Shown in pieces: positions 7,775-16,178 of a DNA stretch of 36,621 nucleotides. The stretch lies in the NCBI RefSeq assembly GCF_001461695.1, contig NZ_AUTC01000168.1, forward strand, positions 1 through 36,621, in the 5' to 3' direction. The stretch comes from Sinorhizobium fredii USDA 205 (GTDB lineage Bacteria > Pseudomonadota > Alphaproteobacteria > Rhizobiales > Rhizobiaceae). The translations under genes and the position numbers were made by a program. Below the pieces are notes generated by a model. The model saw only the letters and a program-made list of their open reading frames with translations. It was not told the DNA's origin and searched no databases. Within the stretch, counting starts at the first letter, position 1, and each line of letters starts with the position of its first letter.

Positions 7775-9403
7775 ATGACAGATACCCTCCTCTCCGTGCG
7801 CGATCTCTCCGTCGCCTTCCACCAGGGCGGCGACACATCCGTTGCCGTCGACCACATCTCCTTCGATATCCGCCGCGGCGAAACCGTGGCGCTGGTCGGC
7901 GAATCCGGCTCCGGGAAATCGGTCTCGGCCAACTCGATCCTGAAGCTGCTGCCCTATCCGGCCGCCAGCCACCCGAGCGGCGCGATCCTCTTCAACGGCA
8001 AGGATCTCCTGAAGGCCAGCGATGCCGAGCTGCGCCACGTGCGCGGCAACGACATCACCATGATCTTCCAGGAGCCGATGACATCGCTCAATCCGCTGCA
8101 CACGATCGAGCAGCAGATCGGCGAAATCCTCGAACTCCACCAGGATCTCAAGGGGCCGGCGGCGCGCGCCAGGACGCTGGAACTGCTCAACCAGGTCGGC
8201 ATCCGCGAGGCGGAGAAGCGGCTCGGCGCCTATCCGCACCAGCTTTCCGGCGGCCAGCGCCAGCGCGTGATGATCGCCATGGCGCTCGCCAACCGGCCGG
8301 AACTCTTGATCGCCGACGAGCCGACGACCGCCCTCGACGTCACCGTCCAGGCGCAGATCCTTGAGCTCCTGAAGTCGCTCAAGGACCAGCACGGCATGTC
8401 CATGCTGTTCATCACCCACGACCTCGGCATTGTCCGCAAGATCGCCGACCGGGTATGCGTGATGACCAAGGGCAAGATCGTCGAGACCGGCCCGACCGCC
8501 GAGATCTTCGCCAATCCGCAGCATGCCTATACGCGCCACCTGCTCGCCTCCGAGCCGAAGGGCGAGCCGCCGCCTTCCGATGCGTCGAAACCGATCGTCG
8601 TCGAAGGAAAGGACGTGAAGGTCTGGTTTCCGATCAGGGCCGGCTTCCTGCGCCGCGTCGTCGACCATGTGAAGGCGGTCGACGGCATCGACCTGACGCT
8701 GCGCGCCGGCCAGACGCTCGGCGTCGTCGGCGAATCGGGTTCGGGCAAGACGACGCTCGGCCTGGCGCTGACGCGGCTGATCTCGTCAAAGGGGCGCATC
8801 GCCTTCGTCGGCCAGGACATCGACGCCTATAGTTTCGGCGAGATGCGGCCGCTCAGAAACCGCATGCAGGTGGTCTTCCAGGATCCATACGGTTCATTGA
8901 GCCCCCGCATGTCGGTCGCCGATATCATTGGCGAGGGGCTGAAGATCCACGAGCGGGCGCTCTCCGATGACGCACGTGACGCGCGCGTTGCCGCAGCCCT
9001 GCAGGAGGTCGGCCTCGATCCGGCCACCCGCTGGCGCTATCCGCACGAATTCTCCGGCGGCCAGCGGCAGCGCATCGCGATTGCCCGCGCCATGGTGCTC
9101 AAACCCCAATTCGTCATGCTCGACGAGCCGACCTCGGCGCTCGACATGAGCGTGCAGGCCCAGGTCGTCGACCTCCTGCGCGACCTGCAGCGCAAGCACA
9201 ATCTCGCCTATCTGTTCATCAGCCACGACTTGAAGGTGGTGCGGGCGCTTGCCAACGAGGTGATCGTCATGCGGCTCGGCAAGGTGGTCGAACAGGGACC
9301 GGCCGAGCGGATTTTCAGCGCGCCCGTCGAAGACTATACCAAGGCGCTGATGGCCGCCGCTTTCAATCTCGAGGCCGTCAACCTGTCCGCCATCCGCCAG
9401 TAG
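7775..9403 (+). CDS. yejF: Peptide/muropeptide ABC transporter ATPase YejF (two NBDs)
   Basis: 542 residues from the ATG at 7775, chosen because MTDTLLSVRDLSVAF aligns with the E. coli YejF start (MTQTLLAI). A GTG at 7763 overlapping the yejE stop is the alternative. There are two complete ATPase domains. NBD1 has GESGSGKSVSA, IFQEPMTSLNPLH, LSGGQRQRVMIAMAL and LIADEPTTALDVTVQ. NBD2 has GESGSGKTTLG, VFQDPYGSLSPR, FSGGQRQRIAIARAM and MLDEPTSALDMSVQ, then FISHDLKVVRAL. Both Walker A, Q-loop, signature and Walker B motifs look intact, so both sites should hydrolyse ATP. It energises uptake through YejBE. The next gene starts 9 bp after the stop. Confidence 0.95.
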   Translation: MTDTLLSVRDLSVAFHQGGDTSVAVDHISFDIRRGETVALVGESGSGKSVSANSILKLLPYPAASHPSGAILFNGKDLLKASDAELRHVRGNDITMIFQEPMTSLNPLHTIEQQIGEILELHQDLKGPAARARTLELLNQVGIREAEKRLGAYPHQLSGGQRQRVMIAMALANRPELLIADEPTTALDVTVQAQILELLKSLKDQHGMSMLFITHDLGIVRKIADRVCVMTKGKIVETGPTAEIFANPQHAYTRHLLASEPKGEPPPSDASKPIVVEGKDVKVWFPIRAGFLRRVVDHVKAVDGIDLTLRAGQTLGVVGESGSGKTTLGLALTRLISSKGRIAFVGQDIDAYSFGEMRPLRNRMQVVFQDPYGSLSPRMSVADIIGEGLKIHERALSDDARDARVAAALQEVGLDPATRWRYPHEFSGGQRQRIAIARAMVLKPQFVMLDEPTSALDMSVQAQVVDLLRDLQRKHNLAYLFISHDLKVVRALANEVIVMRLGKVVEQGPAERIFSAPVEDYTKALMAAAFNLEAVNLSAIRQ

Positions 9404-9412
9404 AGTACCCGA

Positions 9413-10372
9413 ATGTCCGCCAAAAGCCCCGTCATCGTCGATCTGAAATTCATTCCGGAAGAGGTTGAAGCAGCCCTCGAAGGGGCCTTTCCCGGGCGCG
9501 AGGTGATCAATCTTGCGGATCCGGTCCATAGGGACCGGGATCTCTCCGGTATCGACTATGCAGTGGTGTGGAAATCGGCGCCCGATCTCTTCTCGCGGGC
9601 GCCGGATTTGAAGGTCGTCTTTTCCGGCGGCGCCGGCGTCGATCACGTCCTGAAGTTGCCGGGGTTGCCCGACGTGCCGCTGGTGCGCTTCGTCGATCGG
9701 ACGCTGACGACGCGGATGAGCGAATGGGTGGTGATGCAATGCCTCCTGCATCTGCGCCAGCATCGCGCCTACGAGGCGCTGGCCAGCAAGCACGAATGGC
9801 GCGACCTCAGCCAGCCGGAGGCGGCCGACGTCACCGTCGGCATCATGGGCATGGGCGTACTCGGCCAGGATGCGGCCCGCAAGCTTGCCGTGATGGGCTT
9901 CAAGGTGATCGGATGGTCGCGAACGAAGCGCGCTGTCGAGGGCATCGACACCTATGACGTCGCCGGCCTCGACGCCTTTCTCGGCCGGACCGATTTTCTG
10001 GTCGGCCTGCTGCCGCTGACCGCGGACACGAAGGGCATTTTTGACGCAACCCTCTTCAGGAAACTCAGCCGCAACGGTCCCTTCGGCGCGCCGGTATTCA
10101 TCAATGCCGGCCGCGGTGGCAGCCAGGTGGAGGTCGATATCCTTGAATGCCTCGATTCCGGCGTACTAAGTGCAGCCTCGCTCGATGTCTTCGAAGAAGA
10201 GCCGCTCTCCCCGGAGAGCCGCTTCTGGACCATGCCGAACGTCTATGTGACGCCGCACGTCGCCGCCTCCTCCGACGTCAAGGCGCTGTTTGCCCATGTC
10301 GAGGAACAGATCGGCCGCTTCGAAAGCGGGCTGCCTCTGGAGCATGTGGTGGATAAGCTAGCCGGCTACTGA
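9413..10372 (+). CDS. D-isomer 2-hydroxyacid dehydrogenase (glyoxylate/hydroxypyruvate reductase type)
   Basis: 319 residues. An NAD(P)-dependent D-2-hydroxyacid dehydrogenase, nearest in look to the GhrA group, which reduces glyoxylate and hydroxypyruvate. Seen: the Rossmann motif VGIMGMGVLGQDAA near residue 143, INAGRGGSQVE with the substrate-binding Arg near 231, DVFEEEPLSPESRFW with the catalytic Glu near 260, and NVYVTPHVAA with the catalytic His near 281. The early FSGGAGVDHVL also fits. The start lies 9 bp after yejF with a weak Shine-Dalgarno, suggesting read-through from the importer operon. The exact substrate cannot be read from the sequence, so I give no symbol. Confidence 0.88.
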   Translation: MSAKSPVIVDLKFIPEEVEAALEGAFPGREVINLADPVHRDRDLSGIDYAVVWKSAPDLFSRAPDLKVVFSGGAGVDHVLKLPGLPDVPLVRFVDRTLTTRMSEWVVMQCLLHLRQHRAYEALASKHEWRDLSQPEAADVTVGIMGMGVLGQDAARKLAVMGFKVIGWSRTKRAVEGIDTYDVAGLDAFLGRTDFLVGLLPLTADTKGIFDATLFRKLSRNGPFGAPVFINAGRGGSQVEVDILECLDSGVLSAASLDVFEEEPLSPESRFWTMPNVYVTPHVAASSDVKALFAHVEEQIGRFESGLPLEHVVDKLAGY

Positions 10373-10442
10373 CTCATATGCAGGCAGCGAGCATAAGCCC
10401 GAGGATGAAGGAGTGTGTGGGACATGCTCCAGCCCGAATCAC

Positions 10443-11309
10443 CTAAGGCCGGCGATAGCCGGTCGGCTCTCCGTAAAGCCAACCGATGCGGCGGATGGCA
10501 TCCTCGAGGCCCTCACGGGCGACGGTCATCGTATGGCCGTTGGCGTGCACCAGCGTCGTCTCGTTCTCCATGATGGCGACGTGGCCCTTCCAGAAGACGA
10601 GATCGCCGCGCCGGAGTTCGTCGCGGCCGATGACGCTGCCGAGGCCGCTTGCCTGCATGTCGGAGTCGCGCGGCGCATTTCCTCCGACCATCTGCATCGA
10701 GAGTTGCACGAGGCCGGAACAGTCGATGCCGAAGCCGGAACGGCCGCCCCAGAGATAGGGCGTTTCGAGGAATCGGGTGGCGATCGCCACATAGTCGTCG
10801 CCGATCGGATTTCCGGCAGGCGCGCAATGGTTGGCAATAATGGCCAGTCCGCCGTCGAGGAGAAAATAGCGGGTACCCCGCGTCTCCGCCTCGCCGACGA
10901 CATTGAGCCGGCTTCCCATGGAGAGCGCGAAAGCCTGCGGAAAACGCAGGTCCGCGCCGAGATAGGCGAATGTACGCGGCACCGCGACGATATGGGTCGC
11001 CGGCGCGCCGGGCTCGCCGATCGCATCCTGCGGAACGTAGCCGACATAGCCGTCGAGGTCCGACTTGACCCAGGCCCATCCGTCGGCGACGTCGAGAACT
11101 CGCGCCGTTTCACCGTAGAGCAATTCCGTACCGGTTGCGCAGGCGAGATCCGGTCTCGCCCTGAGCGGCGTCACGGGCGCCGACACGGTGGCCGGCGTGC
11201 CACCCACGAAGCGCTTCGCTTCGACGAGGCCGCGCAGGCGCTCCTCAGCCAGGTCCTCGCGATAGGCATTGAGACGACGATCGAGTGTCTGGGGCATAGC
11301 TGAACTCAC
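10443..11309 (-). CDS. NlpC/P60 peptidoglycan endopeptidase with SH3b domains
   Basis: 288 residues. The N-terminal half (about 40-150) reads as bacterial SH3-like repeats: VSAPVTPLRARPDLACATGTE and GWAWVKSDLDGYVGYVP. The C-terminal half is the C40 cysteine peptidase: YLWGGRSGFGIDCSGLVQLS with the catalytic Cys near 198, the GHVAIM His, and a third polar residue in VHANGHTM. Such enzymes cut D-Glu-mDAP bonds in stem peptides. No clear signal peptide is visible, so it may act on cytoplasmic, recycled muropeptides like the YkfC type. It overlaps the MarR gene by 4 nt (ATGA), so the two are coupled. This setting beside a Yej importer supports peptide recycling, by inference. Confidence 0.9.
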   Translation of the reverse strand: MSSAMPQTLDRRLNAYREDLAEERLRGLVEAKRFVGGTPATVSAPVTPLRARPDLACATGTELLYGETARVLDVADGWAWVKSDLDGYVGYVPQDAIGEPGAPATHIVAVPRTFAYLGADLRFPQAFALSMGSRLNVVGEAETRGTRYFLLDGGLAIIANHCAPAGNPIGDDYVAIATRFLETPYLWGGRSGFGIDCSGLVQLSMQMVGGNAPRDSDMQASGLGSVIGRDELRRGDLVFWKGHVAIMENETTLVHANGHTMTVAREGLEDAIRRIGWLYGEPTGYRRP

Positions 11310-11650
11310 AATTTGCGGCCCTGATTGATGATCAGATCGCCGAGTTTTTCAAGATAAAGCGCGCCTTCGACGGTGCGTTTGATGACGACATTACGCCTGT
11401 CGCGCTCGTCGCGCACCCGGTCGACCAGGCCGAGCGCACCCATCGTGTCGAGGGCGCGGGTGATCACCGGTTTCGTCACGCCGAGCCGCGCGGCAAGGCC
11501 GCGCACCGTGTGCGGCGGCGGCACGAGATAGATTTCGAGCAGGATCGCCATCTGGCGGAGCGTCAGGTCGCGGCTGTCGATCCGGACCTGCTCGAGCGCG
11601 ACGGCATGCCAGAGCCCCAGCGCTTTGGAGGGCGTCAGTTCGACCGGCAA
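11306..11650 (-). CDS. Short MarR-family winged-helix regulator
   Basis: 114 residues, shorter than most MarR proteins (about 140-150) and missing part of the dimerisation helices. The winged helix is clear: LTLRQMAILLEIYLVPP, HTVRGLAARLGVTKPVITRAL as the recognition region, and LGLVDRVRDERDRRNVVIK as the wing. The start is TTG at 11650, supported by an AGGAG 9 nt upstream (GCAGGAGTTTGCCTTG). It follows pepA after 88 bp and overlaps the NlpC/P60 gene. It could control this small operon. The ligand and targets are unknown. Confidence 0.8.
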   Translation of the reverse strand: MPVELTPSKALGLWHAVALEQVRIDSRDLTLRQMAILLEIYLVPPPHTVRGLAARLGVTKPVITRALDTMGALGLVDRVRDERDRRNVVIKRTVEGALYLEKLGDLIINQGRKL

Positions 11651-11738
11651 GGCAAACTCCTGCGTAAGTCACGTCCCGGCACCATAGCCAGAGGATCGTT
11701 ACGCAAGCGTTTCTTTCGGACGCATTGTCGTGGTTCCG

Positions 11739-13130
11739 CTATCCCGCGATCCGCCCGATGTGATGGTACAGCGCCCGGATCGCCTGGGCCTCGCCGCCGA
11801 TCGGCGAATGCGGTCGTTCGGATTGCGCCCAGCCGAAAATATCTAAATGCACCCAGCTCTTCGCCTTCGTCACGAAGCGCTTGAGAAACAGCGCCGCGGT
11901 GATCGAACCGGCCATGCCGCCAGAGGGCGCGTTGGTGAGGTCGGCAATTCGGGCGGAGACATCCTTGTCGTAGCCCATATAGAGCGGCATCCGCCAGACC
12001 GGATCATCGACCGACAGGCTCGCCTCGGAAAGATCGCGGGCAAGATCCTCGTCGTCGGTGAAAAAGGGCGGCAGGTCGGGGCCGAGCGCGACGCGCGCCG
12101 CCCCGGTGAGCGTCGCCATATCGACAAGGAGGTCGATTTTCTCTTCGTCGGCATAGGCGAGCGCGTCGGCAAGGATCAACCGGCCCTCGGCATCGGTATT
12201 GTCGATCTGCACCGTCAGGCCCTTACGGCTCCGGTAGATGTCACCCGGACGGAAAGCGTTGGAAGAGATCGAGTTCTCGACGGCCGGCACGATGACGCGC
12301 AGGTCGACTTTCAGCTTCGCGTCCATGATCATCAGCGCCAGGCCCATGACGTTCGCGGCGCCACCCATGTCCTTCTTCATCAAATGCATCGAGACGGCCG
12401 TCTTGATGTCGAGACCGCCAGTATCGAAGCAGACGCCCTTGCCGACGAGCGTCACCTTCCTGTGCCCCTTCTTTCCCCATCGCATCTCGAGGAGCCGCGG
12501 CGCCTCGGCGCTGGCGCGACCGACCGTGTGCACCAGCGGGAAATTCTGGGTCAGCAGGGCTTCGCCGGAGATCACCGAGACATCCGCCTTGTAGTGGGCG
12601 GCGAGCGCCCGGAATGCGGCTTCCAAAGCTTCCGGGCCCATGTCGTTGGTCGGTGTGTTGATCAGATCACGCGCCAGGAAGACGCCGGCAAGCTGCCGTT
12701 TGATATCGGCCTCGTCCGCGTCGGCCGGGATCATCAGCGTCGGCGCTTCGGGCTTGGCGGACTTGTAACGCTCAAAGCGGTAGGCGCCGAGGCCGTAGCC
12801 CAGTGCCAGGCGATTGGCGGTAAGCGGCGCCGTTTCGATATGCCACTTGCCGGCCGGCAGCGTGCGGGCAAGCTTGCCGGTCAGGAAGGGGGCCTCCGAT
12901 GGCTTCGACCCGAGGCCGAACAGAGCGCCGCCGAGATGGCCGTCGGACGAAGGAACGAGCAGGACGGCGCCCGATTCCGCCTTGAAGCCCGCCTTCTTCG
13001 CCCAGTCGAGCGCGATCGGGTCGATGCTTCCCGTCTCGATATGCGCCGGCGTCACCGCGAAAATGGGCAGGGTCTTGCCGGCGCTGGTGTTGAACGGCGA
13101 CGGCCGTTCGATGAACTGGAAGGGAGCCAT
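11739..13130 (-). CDS. Leucyl aminopeptidase family protein (M17)
   Basis: 463 residues of the M17 cytosol aminopeptidase family (PepA/PepB). It removes N-terminal residues from peptides with two metal ions. Metal and catalytic motifs seen: GKGVCFDTGGLDIKTA (Lys and Asp ligands, near 228-243), MKKDMGGAANVMG, and the family signature NTDAEGRLILADALAYA near 312-328. The C-terminus (WVHLDIFGWAQ) fits. The N-terminal domain is PepB-like and shorter than in E. coli PepA (503). Its role is turnover of cytoplasmic peptides, perhaps those brought in by the neighbouring Yej importer. It diverges from tadD across 133 bp and is the first gene of pepA-marR-nlpC. Confidence 0.92.
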   Translation of the reverse strand: MAPFQFIERPSPFNTSAGKTLPIFAVTPAHIETGSIDPIALDWAKKAGFKAESGAVLLVPSSDGHLGGALFGLGSKPSEAPFLTGKLARTLPAGKWHIETAPLTANRLALGYGLGAYRFERYKSAKPEAPTLMIPADADEADIKRQLAGVFLARDLINTPTNDMGPEALEAAFRALAAHYKADVSVISGEALLTQNFPLVHTVGRASAEAPRLLEMRWGKKGHRKVTLVGKGVCFDTGGLDIKTAVSMHLMKKDMGGAANVMGLALMIMDAKLKVDLRVIVPAVENSISSNAFRPGDIYRSRKGLTVQIDNTDAEGRLILADALAYADEEKIDLLVDMATLTGAARVALGPDLPPFFTDDEDLARDLSEASLSVDDPVWRMPLYMGYDKDVSARIADLTNAPSGGMAGSITAALFLKRFVTKAKSWVHLDIFGWAQSERPHSPIGGEAQAIRALYHHIGRIAG

Positions 13131-13165
13131 GAATGTCCTCGACTGACGGATAAGGGATATCGCAA

Positions 13166-13186
13166 TTAACGCTCTGTTAGGGTTAA
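13166..13186. promoter_or_regulatory. TTAA-N7-TTAG repeat, CtrA-site-like
   Basis: TTAA (13166-13169), seven bases, then TTAG (13177-13180), followed at once by GGTTAAC. This is close to the CtrA consensus TTAA-N7-TTAA of alphaproteobacteria. It lies between divergent pepA and tadD, 78 bp before tadD. Pilus genes are CtrA targets in Caulobacter. One mismatch and the short motif make chance quite possible. Confidence 0.25.
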
Positions 13187-13263
13187 CAGATTATTGCTGG
13201 AGTGAAAGTTGCGCCGCTGATGTTGGGAGTTCCGGTGCCAATTGCCTGCTGGGACGTCACTTC

Positions 13264-14085
13264 ATGACAACGCAACACATCTCTTCCTCCATGCATCGCC
13301 TCGCAGTCGGAGTCGCGGTCGCGCTGATGGCGCTGGCGCTCGGCGGCTGTGCCGGCCAACAGGGCAAGAAGGAGCTGACGACCGGCTCCATCCCGAAGCT
13401 GTCGAAGCCGGTGCAATCGATGAACGCGACCGAGCTTGCGGCCGCTGCGGAGAACATCGGCCAGACCTATGAGCGCGATCCCAAGAACCGCGAAGCGGGC
13501 CTGAATTACGCCAACCTGCTGCGCATGAGCGGGCGTAACGAACAGGCACTCGCCGTGATGCAACAGGTGGCGATCAACCACCCGTCGGACCGCGAGGTCC
13601 TCGGCGCCTACGGCAAGGCTCAAGCCGCGGCCGGGCAGCTCGAACAGGCGCTTCAAACCATTGGCCGGGCGCAGACGCCCGACCGCCCCGACTGGAAGCT
13701 GAAATCGGCGGAGGGCGCCGTCCTCGATCAGCTCGGCCGCTCGTCCGATGCCCGTCTGCGGTATCGGGAAGCGCTGGACCTTCAGCCCAACGAGCCCACG
13801 ATCCTGTCCAATCTCGGCATGTCCTATCTCCTGACCAAGGACCTGAAAACCGCCGAGACCTACCTCCGCTCCGCCGCCGACCAGCCCGGCGCCGACAGCA
13901 GCGTCCGTCAGAACCTCGCCCTTGCCGTCGGGCTGCAGGGCCGCTTCCAGGAGGCCGAAACGATCGCTCGGCAGGAACTGACGCCCGAGCAGGCCGAAGC
14001 CAACGTCGCCTATCTGCGCTCGATGCTGTCGCAAAAGGGCGCCTGGACCGAGCTCGCCAAGGCGGACGCGGGGAATACCAACTGA
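13264..14085 (+). CDS. tadD: Tad pilus assembly TPR lipoprotein TadD
   Basis: 273 residues. The N-terminus has a signal peptide with a lipobox (VALMALALGGCAG), so Cys near residue 29 should be lipidated and the protein held at the outer membrane. KELTTGSIPKLS follows. From residue 58 onward there are several tetratricopeptide-like repeats (EAGLNYANLLRMSGRNEQAL, EPTILSNLGMSYLLTKDLK, SSVRQNLALAVGLQGRFQEA). TadD is thought to act as a pilotin for the RcpA/CpaC secretin. The gene is on the plus strand, outside the minus-strand tad operon and divergent from pepA, so it has its own promoter region. Confidence 0.9.
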   Translation: MTTQHISSSMHRLAVGVAVALMALALGGCAGQQGKKELTTGSIPKLSKPVQSMNATELAAAAENIGQTYERDPKNREAGLNYANLLRMSGRNEQALAVMQQVAINHPSDREVLGAYGKAQAAAGQLEQALQTIGRAQTPDRPDWKLKSAEGAVLDQLGRSSDARLRYREALDLQPNEPTILSNLGMSYLLTKDLKTAETYLRSAADQPGADSSVRQNLALAVGLQGRFQEAETIARQELTPEQAEANVAYLRSMLSQKGAWTELAKADAGNTN

Positions 14086-14322
14086 GCGGGACGAAGAAAG
14101 CCGCGCAGTGCATTCCCCTTCACCTCGCGTTCACTTTTTCGTGACACCGCATCTCGATCAGCACTTGAAGGTTGCATATGGTTTTAAAGAGACATGCAGT
14201 AGGGCTGGTGAATAGTCAGGCATGTCTCCGCAGGGCGGCGATCTCGTCGGCGAGGCGCGCAAATAGGTCGGACGAGTCGCCTTCTGACGGGCGTTTCCCT
14301 TAGCCGGACCTTCGCATCATCG
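14086..14322. other. Intergenic region after tadD with possible gene remnant
   Basis: 237 bp between converging tadD and vapC. At 14174-14197 there is a loose palindrome (tgcatatgg...agacatgca) that may be a decayed copy of the RIME-like element. On the minus strand about 14221-14290 reads as a plausible protein tail (SSDLFARLADEIAALRRHA then stop) with an in-frame stop just upstream. It could be a fragment left by the exchange that brought vapBC, or chance. Confidence 0.3.
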
Positions 14323-14751
14323 TCACGCCAGATCGGTTCGAGCGAAGTCGTCCCCCTTGTAGATGAGCCCCACCCCGCATGCCTTTGCGCAGGCATAGGC
14401 GAAGCAATCGCCGAAGTTCAGATCGGCCGGATGCCCGATGGCTTTCCCGTAGGTCATCGCAGCATCGAGCGCCTTCTCGCCGATCGGGCCGGAAATGCTG
14501 ATCTCATCGGCGCCGAGCTCTGCAACCAGGCTGTCGACGAGCTCACGTGCAACCGCGAGGATATCGGGCGTCGGTCTAGCGGACGCGCCGCCCGCGGTAG
14601 CGGCCGCTCTGGCCACGGCCAAGGCGGCCTCAAAGCGCACGAGCGGGGAGACGAAGCAGGCGTTTTGAACGTCCGACAATCGCTTCGCCAGCTCCTTCCA
14701 CCCAGGCTCCTGATTGATGATGGCGACGAGCGCCGAGGCATCAACGAACAT
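14323..14751 (-). CDS. vapC: VapC toxin, PIN-domain ribonuclease
   Basis: 142 residues from the ATG at 14751, chosen because it overlaps the vapB stop (TGATG) and gives the canonical start MFVDASALVAII. The PIN-domain acidic residues are visible: Asp4 in the first strand, Glu in RFEAALAVARA near residue 43, then ADLNFGDCFAYACAKACG with Asp near 117, and YKGDDFARTDL near the end. VapC toxins cut tRNA or rRNA, and VapB blocks them. It is coupled to vapB upstream. It sits in the tad region like a small accessory insertion. The active-site residues look complete, so it is probably functional. Confidence 0.92.
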   Translation of the reverse strand: MFVDASALVAIINQEPGWKELAKRLSDVQNACFVSPLVRFEAALAVARAAATAGGASARPTPDILAVARELVDSLVAELGADEISISGPIGEKALDAAMTYGKAIGHPADLNFGDCFAYACAKACGVGLIYKGDDFARTDLA

Positions 14752-14993
14752 CAGGCGTCGCCCCACATCTCGTCGGTGTAGGCTTTCATGTCGAAGCCTG
14801 GATTCGGAAGCCCGATCTTAGCCGCCTTTTCGTGAATAATGGCAAGCCGTTCGCGTAGTGGCACGCCCGACCGGGTGCGCTCCAGCTCGTGGCGAAGCGC
14901 CACTCGAACGGCGTCGGTCTTGCTGACCTTGGTGAGCTTGGCGAGCTTCTCGGCCATCGCGGTTACATCATCGTCGCGAATGAACAGCGGCAT
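14751..14993 (-). CDS. vapB: VapB antitoxin
   Basis: 80 residues, typical for this antitoxin class. The N-terminus (MPLFIRDDDVTAMAEKLAKL, then TKVSKTDAVRVALRHELER) matches the PSK-type VapB DNA-binding region. The C-terminal part (LPNPGFDMKAYTDEMWGD) would wrap around VapC. The start has GGAG 8 nt upstream. A perfect inverted repeat begins one base before the start codon and overlaps the ribosome site, fitting self-repression by the VapBC complex. Its stop overlaps the vapC start (TGATG). Confidence 0.9.
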   Translation of the reverse strand: MPLFIRDDDVTAMAEKLAKLTKVSKTDAVRVALRHELERTRSGVPLRERLAIIHEKAAKIGLPNPGFDMKAYTDEMWGDA

Positions 14994-14994
14994 G

Positions 14995-15018
14995 GTGATA
15001 TCTCCATTAAGATATCAC
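14995..15018. promoter_or_regulatory. Probable VapBC operator, perfect inverted repeat
   Basis: GTGATATC (14995-15002) and GATATCAC (15011-15018) are a perfect 8-bp inverted repeat with an 8-nt spacer. A further GATATC follows at 15019-15025 (acgatatcg). It starts one base upstream of the vapB ATG and includes the Shine-Dalgarno. That position is usual for autoregulation of toxin-antitoxin operons. Binding is inferred. Confidence 0.65.
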
Positions 15019-15182
15019 GATATCGAAAATATGAAATCACAGCAAGAGCATGCCAACGGATGCGCGCCGCGTTTTGCAGCAGCCTCAAGGGCGCTCTCTC
15101 GGGGCAGTCCGAATTTGACCGCCCAAACGGGTAAGCCGGGTTTTCGCGGAAGCGATCGCCGTCTCGGGCGTCGCGGGAGCGC

Positions 15183-16166
15183 CTAGAACTTGTCCGCGAC
15201 CTGTATCCCCGCCGGCCCAAGGATGACGGCGACGAGGACCGGCAGGAAGAACAGGATCATCGGCACCGTCAGTTTCGGCGGCAGCGCCGCCGCCTTCTTC
15301 TCCGCCGCCGTCATGCGCTGGTCGCGGCTTTCCTGTGCAAGAACGCGGAGAGCCTGGGCGATCGGCGTGCCGTAGCGGTCGGCCTGGATCAGCGCCTGCA
15401 TCACGGCCTTGACCTCCTCGAGACCGGAGCGCAGGCCGAGGTTTTCGAGCGCGATGCGCCGGTCGGGGAGGAAGGAGAGTTCCGCCGTCGTCAGCACCAA
15501 CTCCTCCGCCAGCGCCGAAGACTGGGCGGCGATCTCGTCGGCGACGCGCCGCATCGCAAGTTCCATCGACACGCCCGATTCGACGCAGATCAGCAGGAGG
15601 TCGAGCGCGTCGGGCCAGGCGCGGCGGATCGAATGCTGGCGCTTCGATATCGCATTGACGATGAAGATATTCGGCGCATAGAAACCGACATAGGCGAAGC
15701 CGAGCGCGAAGCATGTTCTCAGCATGAACGGCTTGTCTGCAAAATTGCCCAGGACGAAAATATAGACGACGGCAATGGCCAGAAACAGGAACGGCAGGCA
15801 GAACCGGGCGAAGAGGAAGGTGTTCAACGCATTCTGCGATCGGTAGCCGGCCGTCTTCAGCCGGTTGACGGTGTTGTCGTCCACCAGCGCCTGCCGCAGG
15901 TTAAGCCGCTCGACGATCTGGCGTACCGACGTATTGTGCTGTGCCCTGAGACTTGCCTTGCCGGCCGAGGCTTCGGCGTTCAACCGGGCGCGCTCGCGGG
16001 CGCGGATCTGCTCACGTTCGGTGGCGACGGACTTCATCCGCTTCGTGAGGTCGCCCCGTTCGAAAAAGGGAACGGCCAGCGAATAGAAGGTCGCGAGCAC
16101 CGCCATCGACACGAGAACCGCGATGATGATGTTCGGATCGGTGAGCGTCCTTATCCAGCCGTCCAT
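15183..16166 (-). CDS. tadC: Tad pilus platform protein TadC
   Basis: 327 residues of the type II secretion F (GspF/PilC) family. It forms part of the inner-membrane platform for pilin polymerisation, with TadB. TM segments: IIIAVLVSMAVLATFYSLAVP near the N-terminus, LFLAIAVVYIFVLGNF and FALGFAYVGFYAPN in the middle, and MILFFLPVLVAVILGPAGIQ at the C-terminus. The cytoplasmic domain has RRAWPDALDLLLICVESGVS and YGTPIAQALRVLAQESRDQRM, both strong TadB/TadC landmarks. It lies 12 bp after tadB and is the last gene of the minus-strand tad operon. Confidence 0.93.
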   Translation of the reverse strand: MDGWIRTLTDPNIIIAVLVSMAVLATFYSLAVPFFERGDLTKRMKSVATEREQIRARERARLNAEASAGKASLRAQHNTSVRQIVERLNLRQALVDDNTVNRLKTAGYRSQNALNTFLFARFCLPFLFLAIAVVYIFVLGNFADKPFMLRTCFALGFAYVGFYAPNIFIVNAISKRQHSIRRAWPDALDLLLICVESGVSMELAMRRVADEIAAQSSALAEELVLTTAELSFLPDRRIALENLGLRSGLEEVKAVMQALIQADRYGTPIAQALRVLAQESRDQRMTAAEKKAAALPPKLTVPMILFFLPVLVAVILGPAGIQVADKF

Positions 16167-16178
16167 TGCGCGAGAGCC

